A stretch of DNA of 57,929 nt, taken from Capnocytophaga leadbetteri (GTDB lineage Bacteria > Bacteroidota > Bacteroidia > Flavobacteriales > Flavobacteriaceae). The translations under genes were made by a program, and so were the position numbers. Numbering within the stretch: position 1 is the first letter of the stretch; every line of letters starts with the position of its first letter. The stretch lies in NCBI RefSeq assembly GCF_003054025.1, contig NZ_QBKG01000013.1, positions 1-57,929 on the forward strand, read 5' to 3'. The notes beneath the pieces are model-generated. The model searched no databases. It had not been told where the DNA came from and saw only the letters and a program-made list of their open reading frames with translations. Positions 7,773 to 14,351 of this stretch are shown piece after piece.

Positions 7773-8492
7773 AAACTTATTTTGCTCTATAATTTCTTTG
7801 TTAGCGCATAAGTAAGTCAGCCAAATATAATCAAAAAGATGTTTTTTACCATTGTGCTTCCCTCTATTTTTCTTTTGCTTAGCAAGGTTCACTATATATT
7901 TATTAGGCATTTCTGGCTGAAAGGTCAAAACGCCTTCTTTGTTGGTAATACCAGTAATGCTTTTATCTACTGAAAAATCAAAGGTAACTTTCTCTTTCTT
8001 TAGTCCTCTTTTTTTGTAGAAGGCTCTATACTCCTGTGCGTCTCCTTTAGCGGGAGCCACCCCCAATCTAAAAAACGACTTATCACCCAAGACAACCGTT
8101 TCAGTCAGCGGTTTCGTACTCACAAAAGCAACGGACTGATACCTCAAGCGCATCCTTTTGTATACTTTAGCCACCAAATGATTAATATTCAATTTGTAAA
8201 CGCCCTCTTCTTCTACCTTAAAATGAGCGTAATAACACCATTCTGACTGCTTCTTTTCCAAAACAGTCTCTTTCCCCGAAGGGGAGATGAGTGAAAGTGA
8301 AAGCGTATTCAAGTCAGAATACCATTTAGCGGTAGGTGTAGGCTTATTGGTTTCATTCGGTTCACCGAAGAAAATGCGCACCTCGTGCCAATCGCCTATC
8401 TTTGCCTCTGTGTTGGTTTCAATCCAAATAGCGTGTCCCATAGCCTGCTGAGCCAGCAGAGCTAGCAATATCCATAAATACCTCATTTTCAT
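7770..8492 (-). CDS. DUF4198-type periplasmic protein
   Basis: The start is placed at the ATG at 8492, one base after the hmuY stop. The protein (about 240 residues) has a signal peptide (MKMRYLWILLALLAQQAMG) after which the mature chain would begin at or near a histidine (HAIWIET). That pattern, followed by beta-rich sequence, fits DUF4198 proteins, some of which are linked to metal or cofactor uptake. A second conserved stretch is KEGVLTFQPEMPNKYIVNLA, typical of the Ig-like fold. Its pairing with an HmuY-type gene suggests a role in iron or haem acquisition, which is inference. Its stop codon lies in octamer array 1. Confidence 0.8.
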   Translation of the reverse strand: MKMRYLWILLALLAQQAMGHAIWIETNTEAKIGDWHEVRIFFGEPNETNKPTPTAKWYSDLNTLSLSLISPSGKETVLEKKQSEWCYYAHFKVEEEGVYKLNINHLVAKVYKRMRLRYQSVAFVSTKPLTETVVLGDKSFFRLGVAPAKGDAQEYRAFYKKRGLKKEKVTFDFSVDKSITGITNKEGVLTFQPEMPNKYIVNLAKQKKNRGKHNGKKHLFDYIWLTYLCANKEIIEQNKF

Positions 8493-8493
8493 A

Positions 8494-9087
8494 TTAAAAA
8501 TTTTCATTATCACTTAATTTATATCTAAAACTAGGATAGCCTCCTTTTAGTCTTTCATTCACATAGTCATAAAACTGTATTTTCACAAACTTACCTTTAG
8601 CTGTTTTCAGCAAGTAAACCTCATTTCTATTTTTGTATTTCCCTCCACTGATGTAGGTTACATAAAGCGAAGCCTCTTGAGAGAAAGTACCTTCTTTTTT
8701 AGTTTCAACGTTTTTTACTACGTCCCAACCGTTTAGCGTTCCTATCGCATCTACTTTATAGCCTGTGGGAGGAGCTATAACCACCTTATCCCAATCTGTT
8801 TTTTTAGTGTTAATAGCACCCCCCTTTCCTTTGCCGGAGGTACCGCTATTGGTTTTCACATACCAGCGTTGGAAAGCTATATCCCACGTAAGGTCAGTTT
8901 CAGGCGAACTCACCTCTACAATAGCTCCTTTTTCAAGCGAGTAATACACCCATTTTTCATACGATGTCGCATTTAGCATCTTTACATCATTGGTAACAGA
9001 CAAGGGTTCTGCCTCATCTTTTTCTTTTTTACAAGCAATCAAACTCAGACTGCCCACTACTGATAAAATAAATACTTTGTAATTCAT
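8494..9087 (-). CDS. HmuY-family haem-binding lipoprotein
   Basis: HmuY proteins are surface lipoproteins that capture haem and pass it to a TonB-dependent receptor. The 197-residue product has a lipobox (LSLIAC, lipidated Cys19). It also has the family core WVYYSLEKGAIV, DLTWDIAFQRWYVKTNSGTSG and a glycine-rich stretch, plus a C-terminal YVTYISGGKYKNRNEVYLLKTAKGKFVKIQFYD-like beta region (described here in pieces). The methionine or histidine haem ligands cannot be assigned without a model. No receptor gene is adjacent; the only partner is the DUF4198 gene. A palindrome over the promoter suggests metal-responsive control. Confidence 0.88.
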   Translation of the reverse strand: MNYKVFILSVVGSLSLIACKKEKDEAEPLSVTNDVKMLNATSYEKWVYYSLEKGAIVEVSSPETDLTWDIAFQRWYVKTNSGTSGKGKGGAINTKKTDWDKVVIAPPTGYKVDAIGTLNGWDVVKNVETKKEGTFSQEASLYVTYISGGKYKNRNEVYLLKTAKGKFVKIQFYDYVNERLKGGYPSFRYKLSDNENF

Positions 9088-9107
9088 AGTTTTGTTATTT
9101 GAGTGGG

Positions 9108-9143
9108 CAAAGGTATAAAATATTTTTAGATAAACCTAAAAAT
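9108..9143 (-). promoter_or_regulatory. hmuY promoter with palindromic operator
   Basis: The -7 box TACCTTTG reads on the minus strand at 9108-9115. Where the -33 box should be, a perfect palindrome ATTTTTAG-6-CTAAAAAT occupies 9122-9143 and no good TTTG exists. An operator covering the -33 region fits repression, possibly by a Fur-type iron regulator given the haem-uptake gene. The regulator is inferred. Confidence 0.6.
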
Positions 9144-9368
9144 AAAGTTTTAATTTATATTAAATTATTTTTAACGATATTTAAATTATAGAGAATTCAA
9201 TATAAGATACATAGTCCATTATGATGTTCGTGTATAAGCTCCCCCTTTGAAGGAAGTCCGCGAGCTGGCGCAGCGGAGTATGTGTAAGGAGGGGGGTACA
9301 TATACACTTAATAATCAATATATTATAACAAAATCTTATATACAGAAGACTTCATCACTACTAACACA

Positions 9369-9419
9369 AAAAAACACTGTTTTATCAGCCTGCAACAGCC
9401 TCTTAAAACAGTGTTTTTT
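9369..9419 (-). terminator. Terminator of the SUKH cluster
   Basis: AAAAAACACTGTTTTA (9369-9384) pairs perfectly with TAAAACAGTGTTTTTT (9404-9419) around a 19-base loop. On the minus strand it ends in a U-run and lies downstream of the gene ending at 9632. Confidence 0.8.
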
Positions 9420-9440
9420 ATTCTTTTTTAATCTTCTCAT

Positions 9441-9484
9441 CGACAAATCGCCAAATCGACAAATTGGCAAATCGGCAAATCGCC
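9441..9484. repeat. Octamer array 2
   Basis: Five and a half exact-period octamers: CGACAAAT, CGCCAAAT, CGACAAAT, TGGCAAAT, CGGCAAAT, CGCC. The flank TCTTCTCATC just before it recurs almost unchanged in front of array 3, so the repeat has a shared context. Confidence 0.9.
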
Positions 9485-9631
9485 TTTTTTCTCCAACTGA
9501 CGGAGCTTTTTGATGTGTTTTGCTACTGCTTCGGTCATATTATTTGTCAATTTAATTAGTTGTGTAGATGCCCTTTTTATAATCCAAAAATAGCTAACTT
9601 GATGGCAATAAGCCTTTGGCTTTTAATTCAT

Positions 9632-10357
9632 TTATTCAGCTTCTGAGACTTCTTGAAAATCATCGTCATCATCATAGGAAGTGTAATCCCATTCTAAGCC
9701 AAAGTTTTCCATAGCGTCTAAAAGAGTATCAAATAACTTTTGTTGAGTGCTACCTGTAAAAATAGCAGTGGCTCGGTTTGAGTCTTGATGTATGGCAAGG
9801 GTAATGACTATTTGAAAATCGGTATCGGTAAAGGTGCGTTGTCCTTCCCAACTGAGAGAGGTGAGTTCGGTATATTGTTTTTCTATATGGGCAACTGCTC
9901 CTGTGGGTACTTCAAAGTCTTCCATTTTCCAACCGCCCATTGCATTAGCATTGTAACGCAAGCCTCCCATCACACCGTTGTAAATAGCTATGTACAGCCA
10001 AAAGTCCGAGAGACTTTGAGTTTCTTGTATCCAATTGGGGTCGGTTTCGGAGCCGTAATTACCCCAAACGGGTGGATTAGGGTTGGTTAAATCTTCTTTG
10101 CGGATAGCCCACATCACTACTCCTTGGTTTTCTTCACAAAAGCATAAGTAATCGCCTGCAAAATACAATTGCTGAGGTGTTGCCAACGAGTTATAGGATT
10201 GGTTTATACTTTTGGTTGCCCCTAACTGTAGGTAATACGCTCGGAACTCCTCAGGCAAGGTGATGCACAAGCGTTTTTCAGCTTTTAACAACTGTGCTTC
10301 CGAGAAGCCTTTGCAGTCCTTGGGTGTGAGATTGTATAGTTTTTTAATGTTTTCCAT
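9632..10357 (-). CDS. SMI1/KNR4 (SUKH) family protein
   Basis: The 241-residue protein begins with the SUKH pattern: FSEAQLLKAEKRLCITLPEEFRAYYLQLGA (in pieces: a helix ending LPEEFRAYYLQLGA), then a loop and FAGDYLCFCEENQGVVMWAI. SUKH proteins in bacteria are mostly immunity proteins that neutralise toxins of contact-dependent or polymorphic toxin systems, so that role is known for the family and inferred here. The C-terminus is very acidic (YDDDDDF). No toxin gene is visible nearby. It is the last gene of a three-gene minus-strand unit and is followed by a terminator. Confidence 0.85.
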   Translation of the reverse strand: MENIKKLYNLTPKDCKGFSEAQLLKAEKRLCITLPEEFRAYYLQLGATKSINQSYNSLATPQQLYFAGDYLCFCEENQGVVMWAIRKEDLTNPNPPVWGNYGSETDPNWIQETQSLSDFWLYIAIYNGVMGGLRYNANAMGGWKMEDFEVPTGAVAHIEKQYTELTSLSWEGQRTFTDTDFQIVITLAIHQDSNRATAIFTGSTQQKLFDTLLDAMENFGLEWDYTSYDDDDDFQEVSEAE

Positions 10358-10358
10358 A

Positions 10359-10610
10359 TTAATATTTCAATAAATAAAAGCCCCATATCATATTGCTAAA
10401 CTCTCCTGCTACAAAGCTGTGTGTCTCGCCGTTTATCACTACTTCATAAAGGGTAAAAGATTTTTCGGCGTGGTAGAGAGGGTCTGTTACTTTTACATAT
10501 TCTCCCGTTTCTTGCCATTTGTAGTCAAATATATTTACGCCAAAGAGTTTTACCTCGCCTTCTACTCCCGAGGTTTCAAACTGCCACGTTTTTTGCTTGA
10601 ATAATTTCAT
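10359..10610 (-). CDS. Small hypothetical in SUKH cluster
   Basis: This is an 83-residue protein rich in aromatic residues and predicted beta strands, without signal peptide or membrane segment. I do not recognise the family. It ends one base before the SUKH gene starts and overlaps the upstream gene by 4 bases, so the three are co-translated. The arrangement fits a string of immunity or anti-toxin accessory genes, but no direct evidence exists. Confidence 0.7.
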   Translation of the reverse strand: MKLFKQKTWQFETSGVEGEVKLFGVNIFDYKWQETGEYVKVTDPLYHAEKSFTLYEVVINGETHSFVAGEFSNMIWGFYLLKY

Positions 10611-11542
10611 TCTTTAATTATTTTTCTACCTATAAAATTCATTTGAAAGCTATCTTTTTCTTTAGTGAGTATAAGCTGTTGTTGCTCAAAGAACATTAAG
10701 AGTCTTTCGTTTTCTGGTAATGTGAATTTGCTTGCTATCTCATTGTTCTCTAATGAAAACTTACAAAAAGTATTTGTTTTTTCGTAACAATCCATTAAAA
10801 AGAGATATTTTTCATCTTTAGAAAGCTTAAAATCGTCAAATTTTATATTGAAAGGGCTTAAATCATAATCTTTATAAGTGCCATCGGGAGCCATTTTACG
10901 GATAATGGATAGAAGTTTTCTGTTGTTATCACATAAATTCATATAAATATTGCCTTTACTGTCTTTTACTACAGACCTATAAGGGGCAGTATTGAAAAGT
11001 ATCTCTATTTTATCTTTTACCAAATCGTAACGTTGTATTGCTGTAGGCGCATAGATAAGGAGGTGGTTATCATCTTCAAAATCAAGAGATAAACACCCCT
11101 CCACCTTGGTTACTTTTCTTTTTTTAGTGCCTTCAATACAATTGAAAGCAAAGAGATTTTTATCAGCTGAATTCATCAAGAAAAAAATAGGCTGATAATT
11201 AAAAGCCATACAGCTAGCGGTTTTAGGGAAATTCTTATCATATATATCGGTGATAAGCAGGTTTTCACGTTGTATTCTTAACAAATAGTCGTCAGATAGA
11301 ACTAATATGAATTGTGTATCGGGAGTAAAGTATATTTCCTTAATATTATTTTTTAAAGATACAGAAGCTTCTTCCTCACCTGTAGCAAACGACAAGCGGC
11401 GTAGATGTGTATATCTTCCATAATCATCTTCGGCTCCACCCCCTACATAAAAGCAATTAGGGTTAAAAGGGTCGGCTATAGGGGTAATATTAAAAGCGGA
11501 CGATTGTTTAAACTGTTTCTTCCAAATGATTTCTGTTTGCAT
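10607..11542 (-). CDS. Hypothetical, beta-propeller-like
   Basis: The 311-residue protein has no signal peptide. Repeated short units of the type 'I-x-F-T-P-D-x-x-x-I-L-V-L-S-D-D' (about residues 90-105) and 'L-S-K-D-E-K-Y-L-F-L-M-D' (about 245-260) look like blades of a WD40- or SMP30-like beta-propeller. I do not recognise a named family. It heads the cluster with the 83-residue gene and SUKH gene. It starts in AT-rich DNA with no clear promoter and is preceded by octamer array 3. Confidence 0.7.
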   Translation of the reverse strand: MQTEIIWKKQFKQSSAFNITPIADPFNPNCFYVGGGAEDDYGRYTHLRRLSFATGEEEASVSLKNNIKEIYFTPDTQFILVLSDDYLLRIQRENLLITDIYDKNFPKTASCMAFNYQPIFFLMNSADKNLFAFNCIEGTKKRKVTKVEGCLSLDFEDDNHLLIYAPTAIQRYDLVKDKIEILFNTAPYRSVVKDSKGNIYMNLCDNNRKLLSIIRKMAPDGTYKDYDLSPFNIKFDDFKLSKDEKYLFLMDCYEKTNTFCKFSLENNEIASKFTLPENERLLMFFEQQQLILTKEKDSFQMNFIGRKIIKE

Positions 11543-11614
11543 AGTAAAACTCTGATGAATATTTCCCTCTTCTCTTTATTTCTCCAATCTTCAAAAAACA
11601 TTTTTTCTCATCTT

Positions 11615-11678
11615 CAAATCGCCAAATCGCCAAATCGCCAAATTGGCAAATCACCTAATTGGCAAATCGACTAATTAC
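11615..11678. repeat. Octamer array 3 (covers purN 3' end)
   Basis: Eight consecutive units in exact register: three CAAATCGC, CAAATTGG, CAAATCAC, CTAATTGG, CAAATCGA, CTAATTAC. The purN stop codon (TAG on the minus strand, 11655-11657) is inside the CTAATTGG unit, and the last purN codons are made of repeat sequence. Confidence 0.93.
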
Positions 11679-12218
11679 TTCCGGAAAATGCTGATACTCT
11701 AATTGGTGTATTTTTTCAGCCAAAGTATCAGCAGTATCGGTGGGGAGTACCTCCGTTTTCGCTTGGAAGATAATATTCCCCTCATCGTAATGCTCATTTA
11801 CGTAGTGAATAGTGATGCCACTTTCCTTTTCGCCGTGGTCAATCACCGCTTGGTGCACATAGGCGCCATACATACCCTTACCGCCGTATTTAGGTAACAG
11901 CGAAGGGTGTATGTTAATAATCTTATCAGGGTAAGCCTCAGTCAGGTACGCAGGCACTTTCCAGAGGAAGCCCGCCAATACTATAAGGTCAGGCTGCAAA
12001 CTTCTAACGATGTTAAGCACTATATCCGAATGGTAAAACGCCTGCCTATCGAATACTATCGAGGGGATAGCCAGCCGTTTGGCACGCGCTAGCACACCCG
12101 CTTGCGGATTGTTAGATAGGATAGCCTGCACTTGTGCAGTACCTTTTTCAGCGAAATAAGTAGCGATACGTTCGGCGTTAGAGCCCGAACCAGACGCAAA
12201 AACAACTATTTTTAGCAT
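11655..12218 (-). CDS. purN: Phosphoribosylglycinamide formyltransferase
   Basis: PurN transfers a formyl group from 10-formyl-tetrahydrofolate to GAR in purine synthesis. The 187-residue product shows ASGSGSNAERI near the start and the catalytic block INIHPSLLPKYGGKGMYG with the conserved Asn-His. GITIHYVNEHYDEGNIIFQA holds the conserved Asp. The final residues ISRFAN and the stop codon lie inside octamer array 3, so the natural C-terminus has been replaced or extended by repeat DNA. The upstream region holds two hairpin boxes (12247-12322). Confidence 0.96.
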   Translation of the reverse strand: MLKIVVFASGSGSNAERIATYFAEKGTAQVQAILSNNPQAGVLARAKRLAIPSIVFDRQAFYHSDIVLNIVRSLQPDLIVLAGFLWKVPAYLTEAYPDKIINIHPSLLPKYGGKGMYGAYVHQAVIDHGEKESGITIHYVNEHYDEGNIIFQAKTEVLPTDTADTLAEKIHQLEYQHFPEVISRFAN

Positions 12219-12246
12219 TTTTTATAGGGGTTAGTTAGGGTTAGTG

Positions 12247-12322
12247 TCATTTATACAAAAGTGCTTTTTCGTATAAATGATAGAGTCCTCATTTATACAA
12301 AAGTGCCTTTTCGTATAAATGA
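12247..12322. repeat. Twin 34-bp palindromes upstream of purN
   Basis: Two copies of TCATTTATAC-14-GTATAAATGA (12247-12280 and 12289-12322) lie 42 bases apart and differ by one base in the spacer. The spacer itself (AAAAGTGC[CT]TTTTC) is partly palindromic. They fill the gap between the Fic stop and the purN start. No U-run follows either hairpin, so they look like protein-binding operators or mRNA hairpins rather than plain terminators. Confidence 0.9.
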
Positions 12323-12327
12323 CAACA

Positions 12328-13392
12328 CTATTTAAGAAATAAATTTAATAACGGTTCATTAATATAGTAACTAGTTTTCCACTTCTGAACTTTTGTCAGA
12401 TAACCTTCCTTTGTCAGTATTTCTAAGTACTTACGCGCTGTTTGATAACTTACATTCAAATCAGCCTCTAAAAACTCAATTTTAGTGTAAGGGTTTTTAA
12501 AAAGGTTATTAAGCAAATCCTGACTATATACTTTAGGCAAGTTAGTACGTAGGCGTTGTTTAGTTTGCTGCATCAGTACTTTGATGTTTTCTACCAAACT
12601 TATAGTTTCAATAGCCGTTACTTCTACTCCTTTTAACAAGTACAATATAAGCGTTTGCCAGTCACTGTCAGTTCTTACCCCTTGCAAAGCCTTGTAATAA
12701 TCGTCTTTGTGCTGAATAATGTATCTACTGAGGTATAGTACGGGTAAGTCTAAAAGACCCTCTAATACCAAGTACAAAATATTGATGATACGCCCTGTAC
12801 GCCCATTACCATCATAAAAAGGGTGAATACTCTCAAACTGGTAGTGAATAATAGCCATCTTAGTAAGTGGGTCAAGGTCTGAGAAATCTGGGTCGTTAAT
12901 AAATTTCTCTAAGTTTGCCATAAAATTTTGTATCTCATCTTTGTCTTGAGGTGGAATATAGACTACCTCATTCTTGCTGTTGATGAGTTTTGTACCAGCT
13001 TGTGTTCTAAAACCAGCTTTATTTTCTTCTAACTGCTCCTGAATAAGCAATATATGTTTATTGAGTAGTAATTTCTGATTGCGCACAATCTCAAAGCCCA
13101 TTTTCAAACCTTTGGCATAGTTTACTACCTCTTTGCTGGCAGGGTTTGTTTCTATCATAATATGCTCTTTATAGAGGTCATCGTGGGTAGTAACGATATT
13201 TTCTATCTCGCTACTACTCTTCGCCTCTTGCAGCGAAAGCGTATTAATAAGTATTTGCTCATTCGGAATAGTTTTAACAATCCCTTTGAGTTCTGCCAGA
13301 TGTCGGTGCGAAAGCGATAGCTGCTTAAGTACTTCGCGAGTTTCTATTTCAGAGGGTGGTGGCAGTAGTGCTAAAGTAAAGTTATTTATCAT
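12328..13392 (-). CDS. Fic-family AMP-transferase, self-inhibited
   Basis: Fic enzymes transfer AMP (or other nucleotides) to protein targets. The core motif is HPFYDGNGRTGR (about residues 195-206), with the catalytic His and the Asp/Gly-Asn-Gly-Arg anion loop intact. An N-terminal helix contains SSEIEN (S60 to N65), matching the inhibitory [ST]xxxE[GN] motif of self-inhibited (class II) Fic proteins. The last 90 or so residues form a winged-helix-like segment (YTKIEFLEADLNVSYQTARKYL), typical of this subfamily. It starts only 8 bases after rnpA on the same strand and probably shares its transcript. The target is unknown. Confidence 0.92.
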   Translation of the reverse strand: MINNFTLALLPPPSEIETREVLKQLSLSHRHLAELKGIVKTIPNEQILINTLSLQEAKSSSEIENIVTTHDDLYKEHIMIETNPASKEVVNYAKGLKMGFEIVRNQKLLLNKHILLIQEQLEENKAGFRTQAGTKLINSKNEVVYIPPQDKDEIQNFMANLEKFINDPDFSDLDPLTKMAIIHYQFESIHPFYDGNGRTGRIINILYLVLEGLLDLPVLYLSRYIIQHKDDYYKALQGVRTDSDWQTLILYLLKGVEVTAIETISLVENIKVLMQQTKQRLRTNLPKVYSQDLLNNLFKNPYTKIEFLEADLNVSYQTARKYLEILTKEGYLTKVQKWKTSYYINEPLLNLFLK

Positions 13393-13399
13393 ATATCAG

Positions 13400-13439
13400 C
13401 TAATTTTCTAATTGACAAATCGGCAAATCACCTAATCGT
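13400..13439. repeat. Octamer array 4 (rnpA 3' end)
   Basis: Five units in register: CTAATTTT, CTAATTGA, CAAATCGG, CAAATCAC, CTAATCGT. The rnpA stop (TAG on the minus strand, 13400-13402) and its last dozen codons are made of this repeat, as in purN. Confidence 0.9.
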
Positions 13440-13777
13440 CTCATTAGTTCTCCTACTCTCTCATAGATAGCCTGATAGGGCAGTTCTTCTTTACCTATAT
13501 ATATAAGAGCCAAAGCACAAGGCTGCTTAGGGGGCGGCAGCAAATGCTTTTGCAAGCGGTAACACTCCCGAATAAGGCGTTTAAGCCTATTCCTATGCAC
13601 TGCTCGCTTAAACTGACGCTTAGGCACACTTATCAGCAGCTGATAGGGCGCCTCCAAGGCAGGCATGGGCGCATAAAGCAACCGCAGCGGATAGCTACTT
13701 AAGCTATCCGCTTCGGCAAAAAGCTGCTGTATATGAGTGCGTTTGCAGAGTTTTTCTCTTTTAGGAAATGTATACAA
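13400..13777 (-). CDS. rnpA: Ribonuclease P protein component
   Basis: RnpA binds the catalytic RNA of RNase P and helps mature tRNA 5' ends. The 125-residue protein has the start FPKREKLCKRTHIQQLF, VPKRQFKRAVHRNRLKRLIRE with the RNR signature, and YRLQKHLL. The C-terminal residues GDLPICQLEN come from octamer array 4. It heads a two-gene unit with the Fic gene. rpmH, the usual partner, is not next to it. Its promoter contains octamer sequence (13801-13832). Confidence 0.96.
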   Translation of the reverse strand: MYTFPKREKLCKRTHIQQLFAEADSLSSYPLRLLYAPMPALEAPYQLLISVPKRQFKRAVHRNRLKRLIRECYRLQKHLLPPPKQPCALALIYIGKEELPYQAIYERVGELMRRLGDLPICQLEN

Positions 13778-13792
13778 AATAGAAAACTATTA

Positions 13793-13837
13793 ATAATCGG
13801 CAAATGTACTACATAATTAGCAATTTAGCAAATTAGA
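13793..13837. repeat. Octamer array 5
   Basis: Degenerate units CGGCAAAT, TAATTAG, CAATTTAG, CAAATTAG. Two pieces double as rnpA promoter boxes on the minus strand. Confidence 0.7.
13801..13832 (-). promoter_or_regulatory. rnpA: rnpA promoter inside octamer array
   Basis: On the minus strand TTTG (13829-13832) and TACATTTG (13801-13808) are 20 bases apart. Both boxes are octamer-derived sequence. The transcript would begin about 15-20 bases before the rnpA ATG at 13777. Confidence 0.7.
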
Positions 13838-13857
13838 AAAAATTTCTACCACCACCT

Positions 13858-13997
13858 ACCCTATACAAATGATATAGGAACGATATAGGAAGAGCGAACG
13901 ATAAGTGAAGGATAAGCGAAAGATGAGCGAACGATAAGCGAAGAATCGACGAAGTACAAACATCTACTAACCGACTAAAAAATAGAAAAATATACTT
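13858..13997 (+). repeat. Dispersed element copy A with 11-base array
   Basis: It opens with CTATACAAATGATATAGGAA, then 11-base units: GATATAGGAAC, GATATAGGAAG, GCGAACGATAA, GTGAAGGATAA, GCGAAAGATGA, GCGAACGATAA, GCGAAGAATCG. It closes with AAGTACAAACATCTACTAAC and AGAAAAATATACT. Copy B at 25148-25272 shares the opening and closing blocks in the same orientation. Together they flank the Sus operon. Confidence 0.88.
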
Positions 13998-14290
13998 CTA
14001 CCGCCTTTTTTAATTTTTGCTTATTAAATAGCTGTCTTTTTAGCCCCTGCTGAAATATATTCGTAACAAAAAAATATTTAATACTGATTATCAACACTTT
14101 AAAAATACAACTTTACATATAAAACTATCAAAAAATCATTTACATTTTTGACATATTAGCAACATTTTGCAGTATTATAACAGAAACACCATACCATTTT
14201 AACAATTTCATTACATTATCAGCAAAACCTCTTGTATAGGTTACTTTTGCTATAATATCATAGGCAGTATGAAAAAAAATTCTTTTTATA

Positions 14291-14322
14291 TTTGCATTGT
14301 AGATATTTTTTATTTAGTTTTG
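14291..14322 (+). promoter_or_regulatory. Sus operon promoter
   Basis: TTTG (14291-14294) and TAGTTTTG (14315-14322) are 20 bases apart, upstream of the SusC ATG at 14352. This fits the Bacteroidota consensus and should drive the whole uptake operon. Confidence 0.8.
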
Positions 14323-14351
14323 CCCCCGTTAATAAAATAATAGTAATAGCG

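Larger units (their letters stand above)
9144..9631. other. Intergenic region with repeat and terminator
   Basis: No convincing gene is present; the plus-strand frame at 9247-9513 crosses a terminator and an octamer array and has no domain. The region holds a GC-rich, partly self-complementary segment at 9238-9297 (CTCCCCCTTT ... AGGAGGGGGG) that looks like a dispersed intergenic repeat, the terminator at 9369-9419 and octamer array 2 at 9441-9484. Confidence 0.7.
13778..14290. other. Intergenic region between rnpA and SusC
   Basis: No gene is seen. From left to right it holds the rnpA promoter with octamer array 5 (13793-13837), element copy A with the 11-base repeat array (13858-13997), and about 290 AT-rich bases with no clear structure apart from a weak TACTTTTG at 14242-14249. 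Confidence 0.8.

Noticed and set aside
9247-9513. Plus-strand open frame of 88 codons
   Set aside because: It crosses a perfect terminator hairpin and octamer array 2, so it is chance reading of repeat DNA.
11615-11678. Octamer array considered as a CRISPR
   Set aside because: The unit is 8 bases with no spacers, and no cas gene is near.
12247-12322. Twin palindromes considered as Fic terminators
   Set aside because: No U-run follows either hairpin on the minus strand, and the near-exact duplication is unusual for terminators.
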